A stretch of 64,000 nt of DNA from JASGMR01 sp963664675 (GCA_963664675.2 CAXXLB010000009.1:620001-684000); one strand, 5' to 3'; shown: positions 1 to 9,190, counted from the first letter of the stretch. The notes: generated by a model from the sequence alone, not told the origin. Numbers and translations: made by a program.

Positions 1-2
1 GA

Positions 3-335
3 ATTTATATTTTTCAGGGAATTTTCGGTGTGGCATTAGGAATTGCAAGCTTAGTATGGCCAGAAATAATAATTCTGTTTATCTCAATTTTATTAATTTT
101 CTTTGGAGTGAGCGAATCATATAAGTTTTTCAAATTTGATACTCTTAAGAAAACAAAATGGTTATTTTTGTTTATAGGTATTTTTTCAATAATAATTGGT
201 TTAGTACTAATTCCGAGTATTTCCGGTAAAGTGAGTGATATTTTATGGGTGATCTCACTTTTCACATTTGTCTTTGGAGGCTTATCTATACTAAAAGCCT
301 TTTATTTAAAGGGAGATAGAAAATCAGCTAATTGA
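3..335 (+). CDS. HdeD/DUF308-like membrane protein, 5' end cut by window
   Basis: The frame is open to the left edge of the window, so only the C-terminal part is present. A GTG at 30 lies inside the reading frame and is not needed as a start. The visible part has about four hydrophobic segments separated by short loops, with a Gly-Ile-Ala/Trp-Pro pattern near the left edge that recalls the repeated hairpins of DUF308 (HdeD-like) membrane proteins. Those proteins are linked to acid stress in enterobacteria, but no function can be assigned here. Its TGA stop overlaps the TTG start of the next gene by four bases, so the two are probably translated together. Confidence 0.6.
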   Translation: MYIFQGIFGVALGIASLVWPEIIILFISILLIFFGVSESYKFFKFDTLKKTKWLFLFIGIFSIIIGLVLIPSISGKVSDILWVISLFTFVFGGLSILKAFYLKGDRKSAN

Positions 336-1594
336 ATCATTATTTATTATCAAATTTAGATTTATTCAGTGGACATCTAAATGGAAAAATTAAAAACAAT
401 TCAAGTATAGAGATTGAAAACGGAAGGATAAAGGAAATTTATGAGGGTATTCCTTCCGGTTTTTTTGCTGAAATCATAAATTTGAAAGGAAAATTTGCCA
501 TACCCGGATTGATAAATTCTCATTGTCATCTTATGCTTAACGGAAGCCCAAACATGACTATTAAAGGTTTTTCTGTTCATGAATTAATCAAAAATATAAA
601 AAATGATTCTGTAAGAAATATAGTTTTAGAGAACATGCTGGAAAATTCACAGGAAGCCATCAATTCAGGGATTACAACTCTTGTATCTTTAGGGGATAAA
701 GATAATATTGATAAAGATCTTAAAAATATAATAAAAAATACTGACAGAGTATTTCCAAAAATAATTTCTTCAGGAAATGCTCTACTTCCAGTTTCTGGTC
801 ATGGGGACATATTGGGTACAACATGTACCGATCCTATGAATTTTATTGAGAAGATAAGAAATAATATTCTAAATAAAGCCGAAATCATTAAAATAATGGT
901 AACGGGAGGAGTTATGGATTCAAAGGAAATCGGTGAAGCCGGAACATTAAAAATGAAGCCTTCAGAAATACGCGCTTCGGTAAAAGAAGCCCACAGGCAT
1001 GGTATTTTAGTATGCGCACATGTTCAAAGTACATCTGGAATATGTGAGGCATTAAAGGGGGGAGTTGATATCATTGAGCATGGTGCGGAAATCGATGATG
1101 ATTTGGTTTTAAAATTCAAAAATAACAATGAATCATTGAGAGGTTATTCTGCTTTGAACCCGACCCTTTCTGCTTCAATAGAAATAATGAATAATTTTAA
1201 ATCATATGAATCTTCAATGTCTAAAATTCAATATAAAAATACAGTTATTGTTTATGAAAGAATAAAAAAAGGATTCATAAAGGCATTGAAAAATGATATA
1301 AAAATTTCCATGGGAAACGATGCGGGTGTACCCTTTGTTTATCACAGAAATTTCTGGAAAGAATTGGAATACAGAGTAGAAAAATCACACGGTCTCCTGA
1401 ACAACAAAAAAGCTCTTCATCTCGCAACTCTCAATAATGCACGGCTTTTCTCTCTTGATGACGATATTGGAAGTATTGAAAAAGGGAAAAAAGCCGATTT
1501 AATTATTTTAAACGAGAATCCCCTCGAAAATTTAGAACATCTTAAAAATCCCTTTATGGTAATAAAGGATGGGAAAATAGCTAATAAAAATTAA
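332..1594 (+). CDS. metal-dependent amidohydrolase, prolidase/imidazolonepropionase-like
   Basis: A 420-residue protein of the amidohydrolase superfamily. Visible metal-site motifs in order: a His-x-His pair at residues 64 and 66 (NSHCHL), a lysine in IKIMVTGG near residue 188 that would be carbamylated, a histidine in CAHVQS near 230, a histidine in IEHG near 251, and a catalytic aspartate in MGNDAG near 330. The C-terminal GSIEKGKKADLIIL segment is the usual beta-sandwich end of this superfamily. No signal peptide, so cytoplasmic. Family members hydrolyse Xaa-Pro or Xaa-Arg/Lys dipeptides, imidazolonepropionate or related amides; the substrate cannot be read from the sequence. It starts with TTG and overlaps the preceding gene by four bases. 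Its stop overlaps the convergent lysA stop, leaving no room for a terminator. Confidence 0.75.
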   Translation: MNHYLLSNLDLFSGHLNGKIKNNSSIEIENGRIKEIYEGIPSGFFAEIINLKGKFAIPGLINSHCHLMLNGSPNMTIKGFSVHELIKNIKNDSVRNIVLENMLENSQEAINSGITTLVSLGDKDNIDKDLKNIIKNTDRVFPKIISSGNALLPVSGHGDILGTTCTDPMNFIEKIRNNILNKAEIIKIMVTGGVMDSKEIGEAGTLKMKPSEIRASVKEAHRHGILVCAHVQSTSGICEALKGGVDIIEHGAEIDDDLVLKFKNNNESLRGYSALNPTLSASIEIMNNFKSYESSMSKIQYKNTVIVYERIKKGFIKALKNDIKISMGNDAGVPFVYHRNFWKELEYRVEKSHGLLNNKKALHLATLNNARLFSLDDDIGSIEKGKKADLIILNENPLENLEHLKNPFMVIKDGKIANKN

Positions 1595-2721
1595 ATACAA
1601 TCTTTAAAAAGATCTTCAATTTTTTCTCTTTTTCTTATGAGCTTTTTTTCACCTTTATAAACTAAAACCTCTGCAGGTTTAGGCATCCCATTGTAATTGC
1701 TTGACATCGAATAACCGTATGCCCCGGCATTCTCTACAACAATATAACTTCCTATTTTTGGTATTTCGGTTAATCTGTTTTTCCCGATAATATCTCCCGT
1801 TTCACAAAGTGGTCCTACAAAATCACAGGTGCATTTTTCATCGGATTGGCTGTCTAAAACTTTAATATTATGGTGGGCAGAATATAAAACAGGTCTTATC
1901 AATACATTCATTCCGCCATCCAAAACTACAAAATATTTTTCGGATGCTTTCTTTATTTGAACCACTTTTAATAAAAGAAAGCCCGATGGACCCATTATGA
2001 ATCGTCCCGGTTCAATGAAAAGTTTTCCACTGAATTGTTCAAGAATAGGCAGAACCTTCGTTCTGTATTCTTCAAAATTCAATTCCGCTCCATCATAATT
2101 AATGCCCCAGCCGCCACCGATATCAAGATATTTATATTGATATTTGTTTGTTATATTTATTGCCTTCGAAAATGCCTCAATATATGGATTAACATCCGTT
2201 ATTTGTGATCCGATATGAAGATGCAGCCCATCAATTTTATCTTTTACCACATCTATTTCATCCAGGGGAATTCCAAATTTATGGGTTTTCAAACCGGTTG
2301 ATATATGTGGATGAGTTTTTGCGTCAACATCGGGATTAACTCTGAGTAATTTAACAATGTCGGTGTTATCCCACATTTCAATTTCTTCAAATGAATCAAT
2401 AACAACATATTTCAGTCCATTATTTATGAAAAATTTCTTATCGTCAGTAATTTTCCCATTTCCATTCCAAAGAATTTCTTTGATCTTTCCCTTTTTTGCC
2501 GCGACAAATTCTCCCGGTCCCACAATATCGGCCCCTAAATCTTTTTCACTTAAAATCTTTAACAATTCAGGATTCGAATTGGCTTTCATCGCATAGAATA
2601 TCTTGTAATCAAAATTCTTGAAAATATTTTTTATAATATTTATTCTTTTTTCTATTTCCTCACCATCATATATGTATAACGGTGTCCCATATTCATTACC
2701 CAACAAATTAAAATCTATCAT
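1591..2721 (-). CDS. lysA: diaminopimelate decarboxylase
   Basis: Catalyses the last lysine step, meso-diaminopimelate to L-lysine and CO2, with pyridoxal phosphate. Seen: the PLP lysine in the YAMKANSNPE motif near residue 46, the glycine-rich phosphate loop GGGWGINYDG, and the CETGDI motif with the active-site cysteine from the partner subunit. I place the start at the ATG at 2721, just after a GAGGTG ribosome site, which gives about 376 residues; a longer frame to 2748 would overlap the upstream aminotransferase. It is the last gene of the riboswitch-controlled lysine operon and ends tail-to-tail with the amidohydrolase. Confidence 0.95.
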   Translation of the reverse strand: MIDFNLLGNEYGTPLYIYDGEEIEKRINIIKNIFKNFDYKIFYAMKANSNPELLKILSEKDLGADIVGPGEFVAAKKGKIKEILWNGNGKITDDKKFFINNGLKYVVIDSFEEIEMWDNTDIVKLLRVNPDVDAKTHPHISTGLKTHKFGIPLDEIDVVKDKIDGLHLHIGSQITDVNPYIEAFSKAINITNKYQYKYLDIGGGWGINYDGAELNFEEYRTKVLPILEQFSGKLFIEPGRFIMGPSGFLLLKVVQIKKASEKYFVVLDGGMNVLIRPVLYSAHHNIKVLDSQSDEKCTCDFVGPLCETGDIIGKNRLTEIPKIGSYIVVENAGAYGYSMSSNYNGMPKPAEVLVYKGEKKLIRKREKIEDLFKDCI

Positions 2722-2722
2722 T

Positions 2723-3832
2723 TCACACCTCAAAATCAAGTTTCTCAATTATCATATCTATTTCTTCATGAGTTATGTTCAGAGCGGGCAAAAATCTTAT
2801 CTGATCGTTAGCGATATTTAATAATACCTTATTTTCAAATGCTTTTTCTTTTACTTTTTTAGAATCCGGTGTGCCAACACCGATCATTAACCCATACTCT
2901 CTTACATCATTAACCCAATTCAATTTTCTCAATTTTTCAGAAAAATATTTTCCCTTTTCCTTAACAGAATCCAAAAAACCGGGTTTCATAACTTTTTCAA
3001 TCACAACTTTCCCCGCCGCAAGTGATACAGGATTCGGAGCAAAAGTCGAACCGTGATCTCCTTTACTAAAGGGAGAAAAGTTTATAAAAACCGCCGCTCC
3101 TAAAGGCAATCCCCCTCCCAAAGCTTTCGCTAAAGTTACAATATCCGGTTCAATATTATAATTTTGATATGAAAAGAATTTTCCCGTTCTTCCCAACCCG
3201 GCCTGTATTTCATCACAAACGATGAAATATTTTTTTTCCTTTTTTAATTTATTTATAGTATTTATCAGATCCTCATCGATTCCAAAAACTCCGGAATTAC
3301 CCTGAATACATTCCAGAAAAACTCCCGCTATTTCATTGTTTTTGGCAAATTCTATAAAAGCATCCTTTTCGAGGGGTAAAAAAACCCTGTTTTCCGCCAA
3401 AGGTTCAAAAGGTTCTCTAATTTTAGGATTATAAGTTATAGATAAGGAGGCACAGGTTCTTCCATGAAAATTGTTGTTGAAAGAGACAATTTTGCCCTTT
3501 TTATTTTTCTTAACCGCTTTTATAGCCGCTTCAGTGGATTCTGTTCCCGAATTTGTAAAAAAGGTTTCCGACTTTTTATCTATCATTTTTGAAATATTTT
3601 CTGAAATTTCCAACGCATTATCATCTAAGAAATAATTGCTTAAATGAGCATATTTATTAACCTGCTCTGTTATAGCATTTATTATTTCTTCATTTGAATG
3701 GCCAAATGATAAAACTCCTATTCCAGAAAATGTATCAATAAAAACACCTTTATCTGTTTGTAATTCAATACCCTTTGCCGATCTTACTTTTAAATTAAAT
3801 GGAGAGTAAACATTCGATATCATAATTATCAC
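2723..3832 (-). CDS. class III aminotransferase, probable N-acetyl-diaminopimelate aminotransferase
   Basis: A 369-residue PLP enzyme of the ArgD/acetylornithine aminotransferase family. The PLP lysine is in TLAKALGGGLP, preceded by the FIVCDEIQAGLGRTG segment typical of the family. Family resemblance alone would suggest acetylornithine aminotransferase. Its place between lysC and lysA, and the presence of an acetyl-type DapH in the same operon, argue that it transaminates N-acetyl-L-2-amino-6-oxopimelate. Dual use in arginine and lysine synthesis is possible. The start may be the first ATG (3832) or the ATG three codons further in (3823). This position in the operon is not filled in the Thermotoga order I know, so it looks like an insertion into that order. 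Confidence 0.8.
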   Translation of the reverse strand: MIIMISNVYSPFNLKVRSAKGIELQTDKGVFIDTFSGIGVLSFGHSNEEIINAITEQVNKYAHLSNYFLDDNALEISENISKMIDKKSETFFTNSGTESTEAAIKAVKKNKKGKIVSFNNNFHGRTCASLSITYNPKIREPFEPLAENRVFLPLEKDAFIEFAKNNEIAGVFLECIQGNSGVFGIDEDLINTINKLKKEKKYFIVCDEIQAGLGRTGKFFSYQNYNIEPDIVTLAKALGGGLPLGAAVFINFSPFSKGDHGSTFAPNPVSLAAGKVVIEKVMKPGFLDSVKEKGKYFSEKLRKLNWVNDVREYGLMIGVGTPDSKKVKEKAFENKVLLNIANDQIRFLPALNITHEEIDMIIEKLDFEV

Positions 3833-5041
3833 CTACAAATTAAATTCATCTATTAATTCTTTCAGAGCCGTCCCGGAGTTTTCTTTTGAAACGAGGACAG
3901 ATATTTTTATTTCCGAAGTGGTAGTGGCGAGAATTTTTATTCCCTTTTTATCAAGAGCAGAAAAAAATCTTGCTGCTACACCGGAACTTGATTTCATTCC
4001 TACGCCCACCGCAGAAATTTTTGAAACATTTTCATCGAAATTAAATTCCAAACTATTTTCAGATTTCAGCTCGTCGCTAATTATATTTCTTATTTTCTCC
4101 CTGTTTGCAGAGATCACCGAAAAAGTCAGATGAGCAACTTTTTCATCGTAAACGATGGAAATCATATCGACATTGATTCTCTGTTTTGCAAGAGAATCGA
4201 ATATTCTTGAAAATATCCCCGTTTTATTCGGAATGCTGTATATCGTAATTTTTGTCTGGTTGTTATCCATAGTTACACCTGTAACTACGGGTTGTTCCAG
4301 CCATTCGGGTAAATTATCCACAATAAATGTCCCCCTTTCTTCTGAAAAAGTCGACGCACAATACATTTCCAGAGAATACTTTTTGGCTATTTCAACCGCT
4401 CTGGAGTGTAGCACATTTGCACCCAAAGCCGATAGTTCAAGCATTTCATCAAAAGTTATATAGTCCAGTTTTTTTGCAAATTCATTCATCCTGGGATCAC
4501 AGGTAAAAATTCCCGGAAAATCACTGTAAATTTCACATTTTGCTCCTGTCTTCGCCGCAAAGGCCACAGCGGAAGTATCGGATCCTCCCCTGCCAAGAGT
4601 TGTTATATTTCCCATTTCATCTATACCTTGAAATCCTGTTACCACAATTACATCGTAATTATCGAATGATTTGAAAATCTTTTCCGCATTTATATCAAGA
4701 ATTTTTGCTGAAGCATGAATGTTCGTGGTATATATCTGAAGTTGAAATGCATTATACGAGATAGCTTTAACATCGATTGAATTTAAAGCCATCGATAAAA
4801 GTGCTGCGGAAACTTGCTCACCGGTTGATAAAATCATATCTAATTCCCTTGGTTCCGGTGTTACACTTATTTTTTCCGCGAGTTTTATCAGTTCGTTGGT
4901 AGTTTTACCCATCGCAGAAACAACGACGACTATCTTTTTCTTATTTTCAACCCTTTTTTTTATTTTTAAAGCGACTTTTTTAATTTTGTCTATGGTGGCC
5001 ACCGAAGAACCGCCATATTTTTGTACTACTATTTCAGTCAT
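3833..5041 (-). CDS. lysC: aspartate kinase
   Basis: Phosphorylates L-aspartate, the first step toward lysine, diaminopimelate, threonine and methionine. The 402-residue chain begins with the QKYGGSS ATP-binding motif and carries the GRGGSDTSAVA motif of the amino-acid kinase fold. About 140 residues at the C-terminus look like tandem ACT domains (ITIYSIPNKTG; AVGVGMKSSSGVAARFF), so allosteric feedback by lysine and/or threonine is likely. It abuts the aminotransferase downstream and overlaps dapH upstream by four bases, which fits tight translational coupling. The operon contains no homoserine dehydrogenase, so the enzyme serves the lysine branch here. Confidence 0.93.
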   Translation of the reverse strand: MTEIVVQKYGGSSVATIDKIKKVALKIKKRVENKKKIVVVVSAMGKTTNELIKLAEKISVTPEPRELDMILSTGEQVSAALLSMALNSIDVKAISYNAFQLQIYTTNIHASAKILDINAEKIFKSFDNYDVIVVTGFQGIDEMGNITTLGRGGSDTSAVAFAAKTGAKCEIYSDFPGIFTCDPRMNEFAKKLDYITFDEMLELSALGANVLHSRAVEIAKKYSLEMYCASTFSEERGTFIVDNLPEWLEQPVVTGVTMDNNQTKITIYSIPNKTGIFSRIFDSLAKQRINVDMISIVYDEKVAHLTFSVISANREKIRNIISDELKSENSLEFNFDENVSKISAVGVGMKSSSGVAARFFSALDKKGIKILATTTSEIKISVLVSKENSGTALKELIDEFNL

Positions 5042-5736
5042 AATTCTCTTAAATCGTTAACAATCTGAGTTTTACTTCTGGTTTTATCATCTATTACTTT
5101 TATTACTTTTGCAGGGATCCCCGCGGCTACGGAATTCTCAGGAATATCTTTCGTTACTACAGCACCCGCAGCAACAACGGAATTTTTACCTATTTTTACA
5201 CCTTCAAGAACAACTGCGTTAGCACCTATTAATACATTATCCTCAACTATAACCGGGTTGGCACTGGGGGGTTCTATCACTCCCGCAAGAACTGTACCGG
5301 CACCAATGTGACAGTTTTTCCCGATCATGGCTCTTCCACCAACAACAACATTCATATCGATCATAGTTCCTTCTCCAATGACAGCTCCAATATTTATTAT
5401 TGCCCCCATCATGATGATAGAATTATTTCCGATTTCCACCATATCTCTTATAGTTACACCCGGTTCAATTCTTGCATTATATTTTGTCAGATCTGCCAAA
5501 GGTATTGCAGAATTTCTGCTCAGGACTTCGATATGAAATTTATCAATATAATCGGAATATTCATGGAGAACCTTTTTTGTTTTTTCCAGATCTCCAATGA
5601 TCACACCGAAAGATTCATTCCCTATGAACTCAACATTACAAAAATCTATTTTATTCAGTTTACCGTATAAAAAGGTTTTGCTGTTTGTAATTTTTTTAGA
5701 TTCCTTGATAAGTTTTATTATCTCTAATGCGTCCAT
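5038..5736 (-). CDS. dapH: tetrahydrodipicolinate N-acetyltransferase
   Basis: Transfers acetyl from acetyl-CoA to tetrahydrodipicolinate, starting the acetylase branch of diaminopimelate synthesis. The 232-residue protein has an N-terminal alpha/beta domain of about 85 residues followed by a left-handed beta-helix of hexapeptide repeats (about 90-200: repeated I/V-G-x-x-x patterns such as IGKNCHIGAG and IGANAVVLEGV). The SANPVIVEDNVLIGANAVV region is typical of DapH rather than succinyl-type DapD. It overlaps lysC and dapB at either end. The matching deacetylase is not in this operon. Confidence 0.92.
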   Translation of the reverse strand: MDALEIIKLIKESKKITNSKTFLYGKLNKIDFCNVEFIGNESFGVIIGDLEKTKKVLHEYSDYIDKFHIEVLSRNSAIPLADLTKYNARIEPGVTIRDMVEIGNNSIIMMGAIINIGAVIGEGTMIDMNVVVGGRAMIGKNCHIGAGTVLAGVIEPPSANPVIVEDNVLIGANAVVLEGVKIGKNSVVAAGAVVTKDIPENSVAAGIPAKVIKVIDDKTRSKTQIVNDLREL

Positions 5737-6371
5737 TTTATTACCTCCTCAAATGAAAAAAAACCCTTTTTCTTTTCCAAAAGAAATTCCGCCGCTTTGA
5801 GTGCACCAAGGGCAAACACTTTTCTTGATACCGCTCTGTGTTTAAATTCCAACATTTCACCCTCATTAGCAAAAAGAACCGTGTGATCGCCAGGTATCCC
5901 CCCCATTCTAAGCGAATGAGAAGCAATTTCTTCTTTTTTTATTTCATTTCTCAAAAGCAAAGCCGTACCTGATGGGGAATCTTTTTTTTGATTATGATGT
6001 ATTTCTATTATTTCACAATCCCAGTCCTTTAAAAATTTTGAATAATCTCTCAAAATCATTTTCAAAATATTTATACCCTGAGAAAAATTGAAGCTTTGTA
6101 CAACGGGAACTTCTTCAGATAGCTTTTTCAAATCACTTATTTCAAGATCACTCAAACCGGTGGTACCGATAACCAATCCCGCATTCTTTTCCTTTGCAAG
6201 TTCGATGGCTTTATCCGTTACATCTGGGGAAGAAAAATCAATTATTACTTCGGGTACTGCAGTTTCTTCGTAAAAATCGTCGTCCATTTTAAGAACCAGC
6301 TCATTATTATCGAAAACATGCATAATTTCTTTTCCCATTCTGCCTTTGAAACCAATTAATCCGTATTTCAT
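5724..6371 (-). CDS. dapB: 4-hydroxy-tetrahydrodipicolinate reductase
   Basis: Reduces the DapA product to tetrahydrodipicolinate with NAD(P)H. Seen: a Rossmann GFKGRMG motif at the N-terminus and the catalytic EIHHNQKKDSPSGTA motif. At 215 residues it is shorter than the 240-270 of most bacterial DapB, but short forms of this size are known in Thermotoga. It overlaps dapH by 13 bases and dapA by four bases. Confidence 0.94.
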   Translation of the reverse strand: MKYGLIGFKGRMGKEIMHVFDNNELVLKMDDDFYEETAVPEVIIDFSSPDVTDKAIELAKEKNAGLVIGTTGLSDLEISDLKKLSEEVPVVQSFNFSQGINILKMILRDYSKFLKDWDCEIIEIHHNQKKDSPSGTALLLRNEIKKEEIASHSLRMGGIPGDHTVLFANEGEMLEFKHRAVSRKVFALGALKAAEFLLEKKKGFFSFEEVIKWTH

Positions 6372-7249
6372 TTTACAATTCCTAAATTATTCAGAGTATC
6401 GATTACTATTTTTTCTGTTTCCTTTGTACAAGTACAAAGAGGCAATCTCAATTTGTTATCACAATAACCTAAATAAGACATAGCATATTTGACAGGTATC
6501 GGATTGGTTTCACAAAACAAGTTCTTCATTAAGGATAACAGTTCCAAATGCAATTTACTCGAATTTTCTAAATCACCATTCAAGGCATAGCTTATCATTT
6601 CGCTCATTTGCTTCGGAACGACGTTTGAAACAACTGATATCACACCGTCGCCTCCACTACAAACCAAATGGAACGCGCTGTCATCATTCCCGGACCATAT
6701 TTTGAATTTATCGTTATCTTTAAACTGTTTTATCAAAGAATCGATTTGAAAAAGATCTCCGGATGCTTCTTTAATTCCGGCTATATTTTTTAAATTTGAG
6801 CATCTCTTAACTGTTTCGGGTAAAATATTCACACCGGTCCTTGATGGTACATTATAGATAATTATTGGACCATTCAAATTGTTTGAAAGATAGGCGAAGT
6901 GTTCAAACAATCCTTTTTGAGTTGGTTTATTGTAATACGGAGTAACAACCAGGACACCATCGGCACCGTTTTCAAACGCAAAATAACTGCTTTTAAGAGT
7001 TTTTTCGGTGGAATTAGTTCCGGTTCCAATTACCAGCGGCACCCTGTTTTTAATAATATTTTTTGAGAATTGTATTAATTCTTTTTTTTCGGCATTTGTT
7101 ACCGTAGGCGCTTCACCTGTCGTTCCAAGAACAATTAACGCTTTTATACCATTATCCAATTGATCCCCAATAATCTTTTCAAATGATTTGTAATCGATTC
7201 TATTATCTTTAAAGGGTGTTATAACTGCAGTTCCAACTCCTCTGAACAT
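6368..7249 (-). CDS. dapA: 4-hydroxy-tetrahydrodipicolinate synthase
   Basis: Condenses pyruvate with aspartate semialdehyde. The 293-residue TIM barrel shows the GTTGEAPT pyruvate-binding motif near residue 45, the catalytic tyrosine in YNVPSRTG near 132, and the Schiff-base lysine in IAGIKEASGD near 160. Full family length. It overlaps dapF by 31 bases, an unusually long but in-operon overlap, and dapB by four. Confidence 0.95.
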   Translation of the reverse strand: MFRGVGTAVITPFKDNRIDYKSFEKIIGDQLDNGIKALIVLGTTGEAPTVTNAEKKELIQFSKNIIKNRVPLVIGTGTNSTEKTLKSSYFAFENGADGVLVVTPYYNKPTQKGLFEHFAYLSNNLNGPIIIYNVPSRTGVNILPETVKRCSNLKNIAGIKEASGDLFQIDSLIKQFKDNDKFKIWSGNDDSAFHLVCSGGDGVISVVSNVVPKQMSEMISYALNGDLENSSKLHLELLSLMKNLFCETNPIPVKYAMSYLGYCDNKLRLPLCTCTKETEKIVIDTLNNLGIVK

Positions 7250-7932
7250 CTCTCAACATCTCCTCCTAAAAAAGTATTATTTTCATTGAACAAAACTTTC
7301 AAAATACCTCCATTTGTTCTCAGCTTCACTGTTTCAGAACCATTTTTCAAACTGTAACAATAAGCTGTTGCTGTGGAACCGGAACCACATGCACCGGTTT
7401 CTCCTTCAACACCTCTTTCATAGGTTCTTATCCTTAAAAAGTCTGGAGATATTTCACTGTAAACATTTATGTTTGAATCCAATTCTTCCCTTACCGGGAC
7501 GTATTTTTCCCAGTCTATATTTTCAGTATCGCTTTCTATTACAAAATGCGGGACTCCAACTTCCAAAAATGTTCCTTTTATACCACAGGATACAATCGCT
7601 TTTTTGTTTTTAACAGGAGGCATACTGACATAATACGTATCTTTTATGAACCCATCTATTTTGCCTGAATACGATTCGAAAGTATAATTTTCTTCTTTAT
7701 ACTTATAATTCATATATGCAAAATATGTTCTTGCTCCATTGCCGCAGAAATTTGCTCTTTTGCCGTCTCTATTGAAATAATCCATGAAATGATCTTGAAC
7801 AAAAATCACCCCGTCTTTATCTGAAACATATTTTAAAACTATTCTTTCCTTTTCATCGTCCGATAGCGCTCTTTTAAAATTATCAACGACTAAAAAAGTG
7901 TTTCCCGCAGCATTATAATAATAGCCGATCAT
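7219..7932 (-). CDS. dapF: diaminopimelate epimerase
   Basis: Interconverts LL- and meso-diaminopimelate, supplying both lysine and peptidoglycan. The two catalytic cysteines are visible in FCGNGAR near residue 63 and in TGACGSGSTA near 183. At 237 residues it is shorter than the usual 270-280, but both half-site motifs are intact. It overlaps asd by four bases upstream and dapA downstream. Confidence 0.93.
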   Translation of the reverse strand: MIGYYYNAAGNTFLVVDNFKRALSDDEKERIVLKYVSDKDGVIFVQDHFMDYFNRDGKRANFCGNGARTYFAYMNYKYKEENYTFESYSGKIDGFIKDTYYVSMPPVKNKKAIVSCGIKGTFLEVGVPHFVIESDTENIDWEKYVPVREELDSNINVYSEISPDFLRIRTYERGVEGETGACGSGSTATAYCYSLKNGSETVKLRTNGGILKVLFNENNTFLGGDVERCSEELELQL

Positions 7933-8897
7933 CTGTTCAATTCCATATGTTTCATCATTATTCTAACTGCATTCGTTGCTGCACCGACTCTTATATTATC
8001 TGCAACGTTCCAGAAAAGCAGCGATTTGTTGTTAAAAGTTCTTATCCTGGATATAAATGTCAGATCACTTCCTGCAATATCTATGGGTGTTATATCTCCA
8101 TCGGTCAATTTTACATTTTCACTTCTCTCTAAACATTCGAAAATTTTGTCTAAAGTGAACTCCGAATTCGTTTCTATATATATAGATTCCGAATGTCCGT
8201 ACAAAACAGGAACCCTGACTGTCGTGGGCCAAATATCTATTGAATAGTCACCCAATATTTTATGTGTTTCATTCACCATTTTCATTTCCTCAGTACTGAA
8301 CCCTGTCTCTAAATAATCTCCTATCTTTGGAACTACATTTTCAAAAAGTTGTTTTGAAAAAACTTTCGGATTCACAATACCATTTTCCTGTAATTCCAGT
8401 TCTTCAATTCCTTTCTTGCCGGCCCCTGAAGCAGCCTGGTAAGTGCTAACTACAATTTTTGATATTCCAAAGCATTCATGAATTTTATATAAACTTAAAA
8501 CCATTTGGATTGTAGAACAATTTGGATTGGCTATTATCCCGGTATAATTTTTTAATATTCCGCCATTTATTTCGGGTACTACCAATGGTTTGGTTTTATC
8601 CCCCCGAAAGGCAGAAGAATTATCAATTATATTCGATCCGTATTCTTCAGCAATGGGAGAAAATTTCTTTGATACATTCCCGCCGGCAGACATGAGTATA
8701 TAATCATATTTTTTCATTAAAGATTCTTCTGTCAACTCTTTTAATCTATATTCCTTTTCGTAAAACTTTATCTGTTTTCCCGCCGATTTTGCTGAAGAAT
8801 AAAAATCAATAGAATCAGGTGCAATTTTATTTTCTTGAAGAACCTTCAACATCATTCTCCCTACTTCTCCAGAAGCTCCAATTACCGCTATGTTCAT
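7929..8897 (-). CDS. asd: aspartate-semialdehyde dehydrogenase
   Basis: Reduces aspartyl phosphate to aspartate semialdehyde with NADPH. Seen: the N-terminal GASGEVGRMM nucleotide site and the catalytic cysteine in NPNCSTIQM. A histidine in the VPVLYGHSESI segment matches the active-site base of this family. 322 residues, normal length. It is the first gene of the operon, preceded by a GGAGGTAA ribosome site and, further upstream, the terminator and lysine riboswitch. Confidence 0.95.
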   Translation of the reverse strand: MNIAVIGASGEVGRMMLKVLQENKIAPDSIDFYSSAKSAGKQIKFYEKEYRLKELTEESLMKKYDYILMSAGGNVSKKFSPIAEEYGSNIIDNSSAFRGDKTKPLVVPEINGGILKNYTGIIANPNCSTIQMVLSLYKIHECFGISKIVVSTYQAASGAGKKGIEELELQENGIVNPKVFSKQLFENVVPKIGDYLETGFSTEEMKMVNETHKILGDYSIDIWPTTVRVPVLYGHSESIYIETNSEFTLDKIFECLERSENVKLTDGDITPIDIAGSDLTFISRIRTFNNKSLLFWNVADNIRVGAATNAVRIMMKHMELNR

Positions 8898-8913
8898 AAA
8901 TTACCTCCAAAAC

Positions 8914-8939
8914 AAAAAATGTCTTCCCGATAGAAGACA
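8914..8939 (-). terminator. riboswitch-controlled intrinsic terminator
   Basis: On the minus strand a perfect 7-bp stem (TGTCTTC/GAAGACA, loop TATCGG) is followed at once by six T. It sits between the lysine aptamer and the asd ribosome site, so it is the natural off-switch of the expression platform: lysine-bound aptamer would favour termination. Confidence 0.85.
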
Positions 8940-8969
8940 CCATAAAGAATGAAATTATAATTATTTCAT

Positions 8970-9100
8970 CCAGTCGGCGCCCCACGATTTTCGTGACAGT
9001 CATACGGATATTCTCCGTATGCCCAGAATACTTTCTCGTATCCTTCGGCGCTCTCGCCTTTCAGCTAATGCTTACTGATCTCAAGCGCTCCTCCGCTGGG
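8970..9100 (-). ncRNA. lysine riboswitch (L box)
   Basis: On the minus strand the leader carries the conserved L-box blocks in order: GGAGGAGCGC with GAGATCAGTA after it (P1/P2 side), GCTGAAAGGCGAGAGCGCCG, a P4 arm, a P5-type arm (CATACGG/CCGTATG), then CTGTCACGAAAATCGTGG and the closing 3' strand CGCCGACTGG, which pairs with the 5' CCAGCGG. The arrangement closely matches the Thermotoga lysine riboswitch known from crystal structures. It lies immediately upstream of the eight-gene lysine operon. Confidence 0.95.
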
Positions 9101-9112
9101 AATATTTAAATA

Positions 9113-9141
9113 ATTATAACATTATCAATTTAAAAATTCAA
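9113..9141 (-). promoter_or_regulatory. lysine operon promoter
   Basis: On the minus strand TTGAAT and TATAAT are separated by exactly 17 bases, with a TG one base before the -10 (extended -10). The transcript would begin at the 5' edge of the lysine riboswitch. Confidence 0.8.
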
Positions 9142-9152
9142 GGTAAATTAGA

Positions 9153-9158
9153 TATAAT
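9153..9158 (+). promoter_or_regulatory. -10 element for the 9191 gene
   Basis: TATAAT on the plus strand, divergent from the lysine operon promoter. No clear -35 is visible. A GGGAGGT ribosome site follows before the ATG at 9191. Confidence 0.45.
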
Positions 9159-9190
9159 AAATTAAATATTACCTTTCAGGGAGGTATAAA

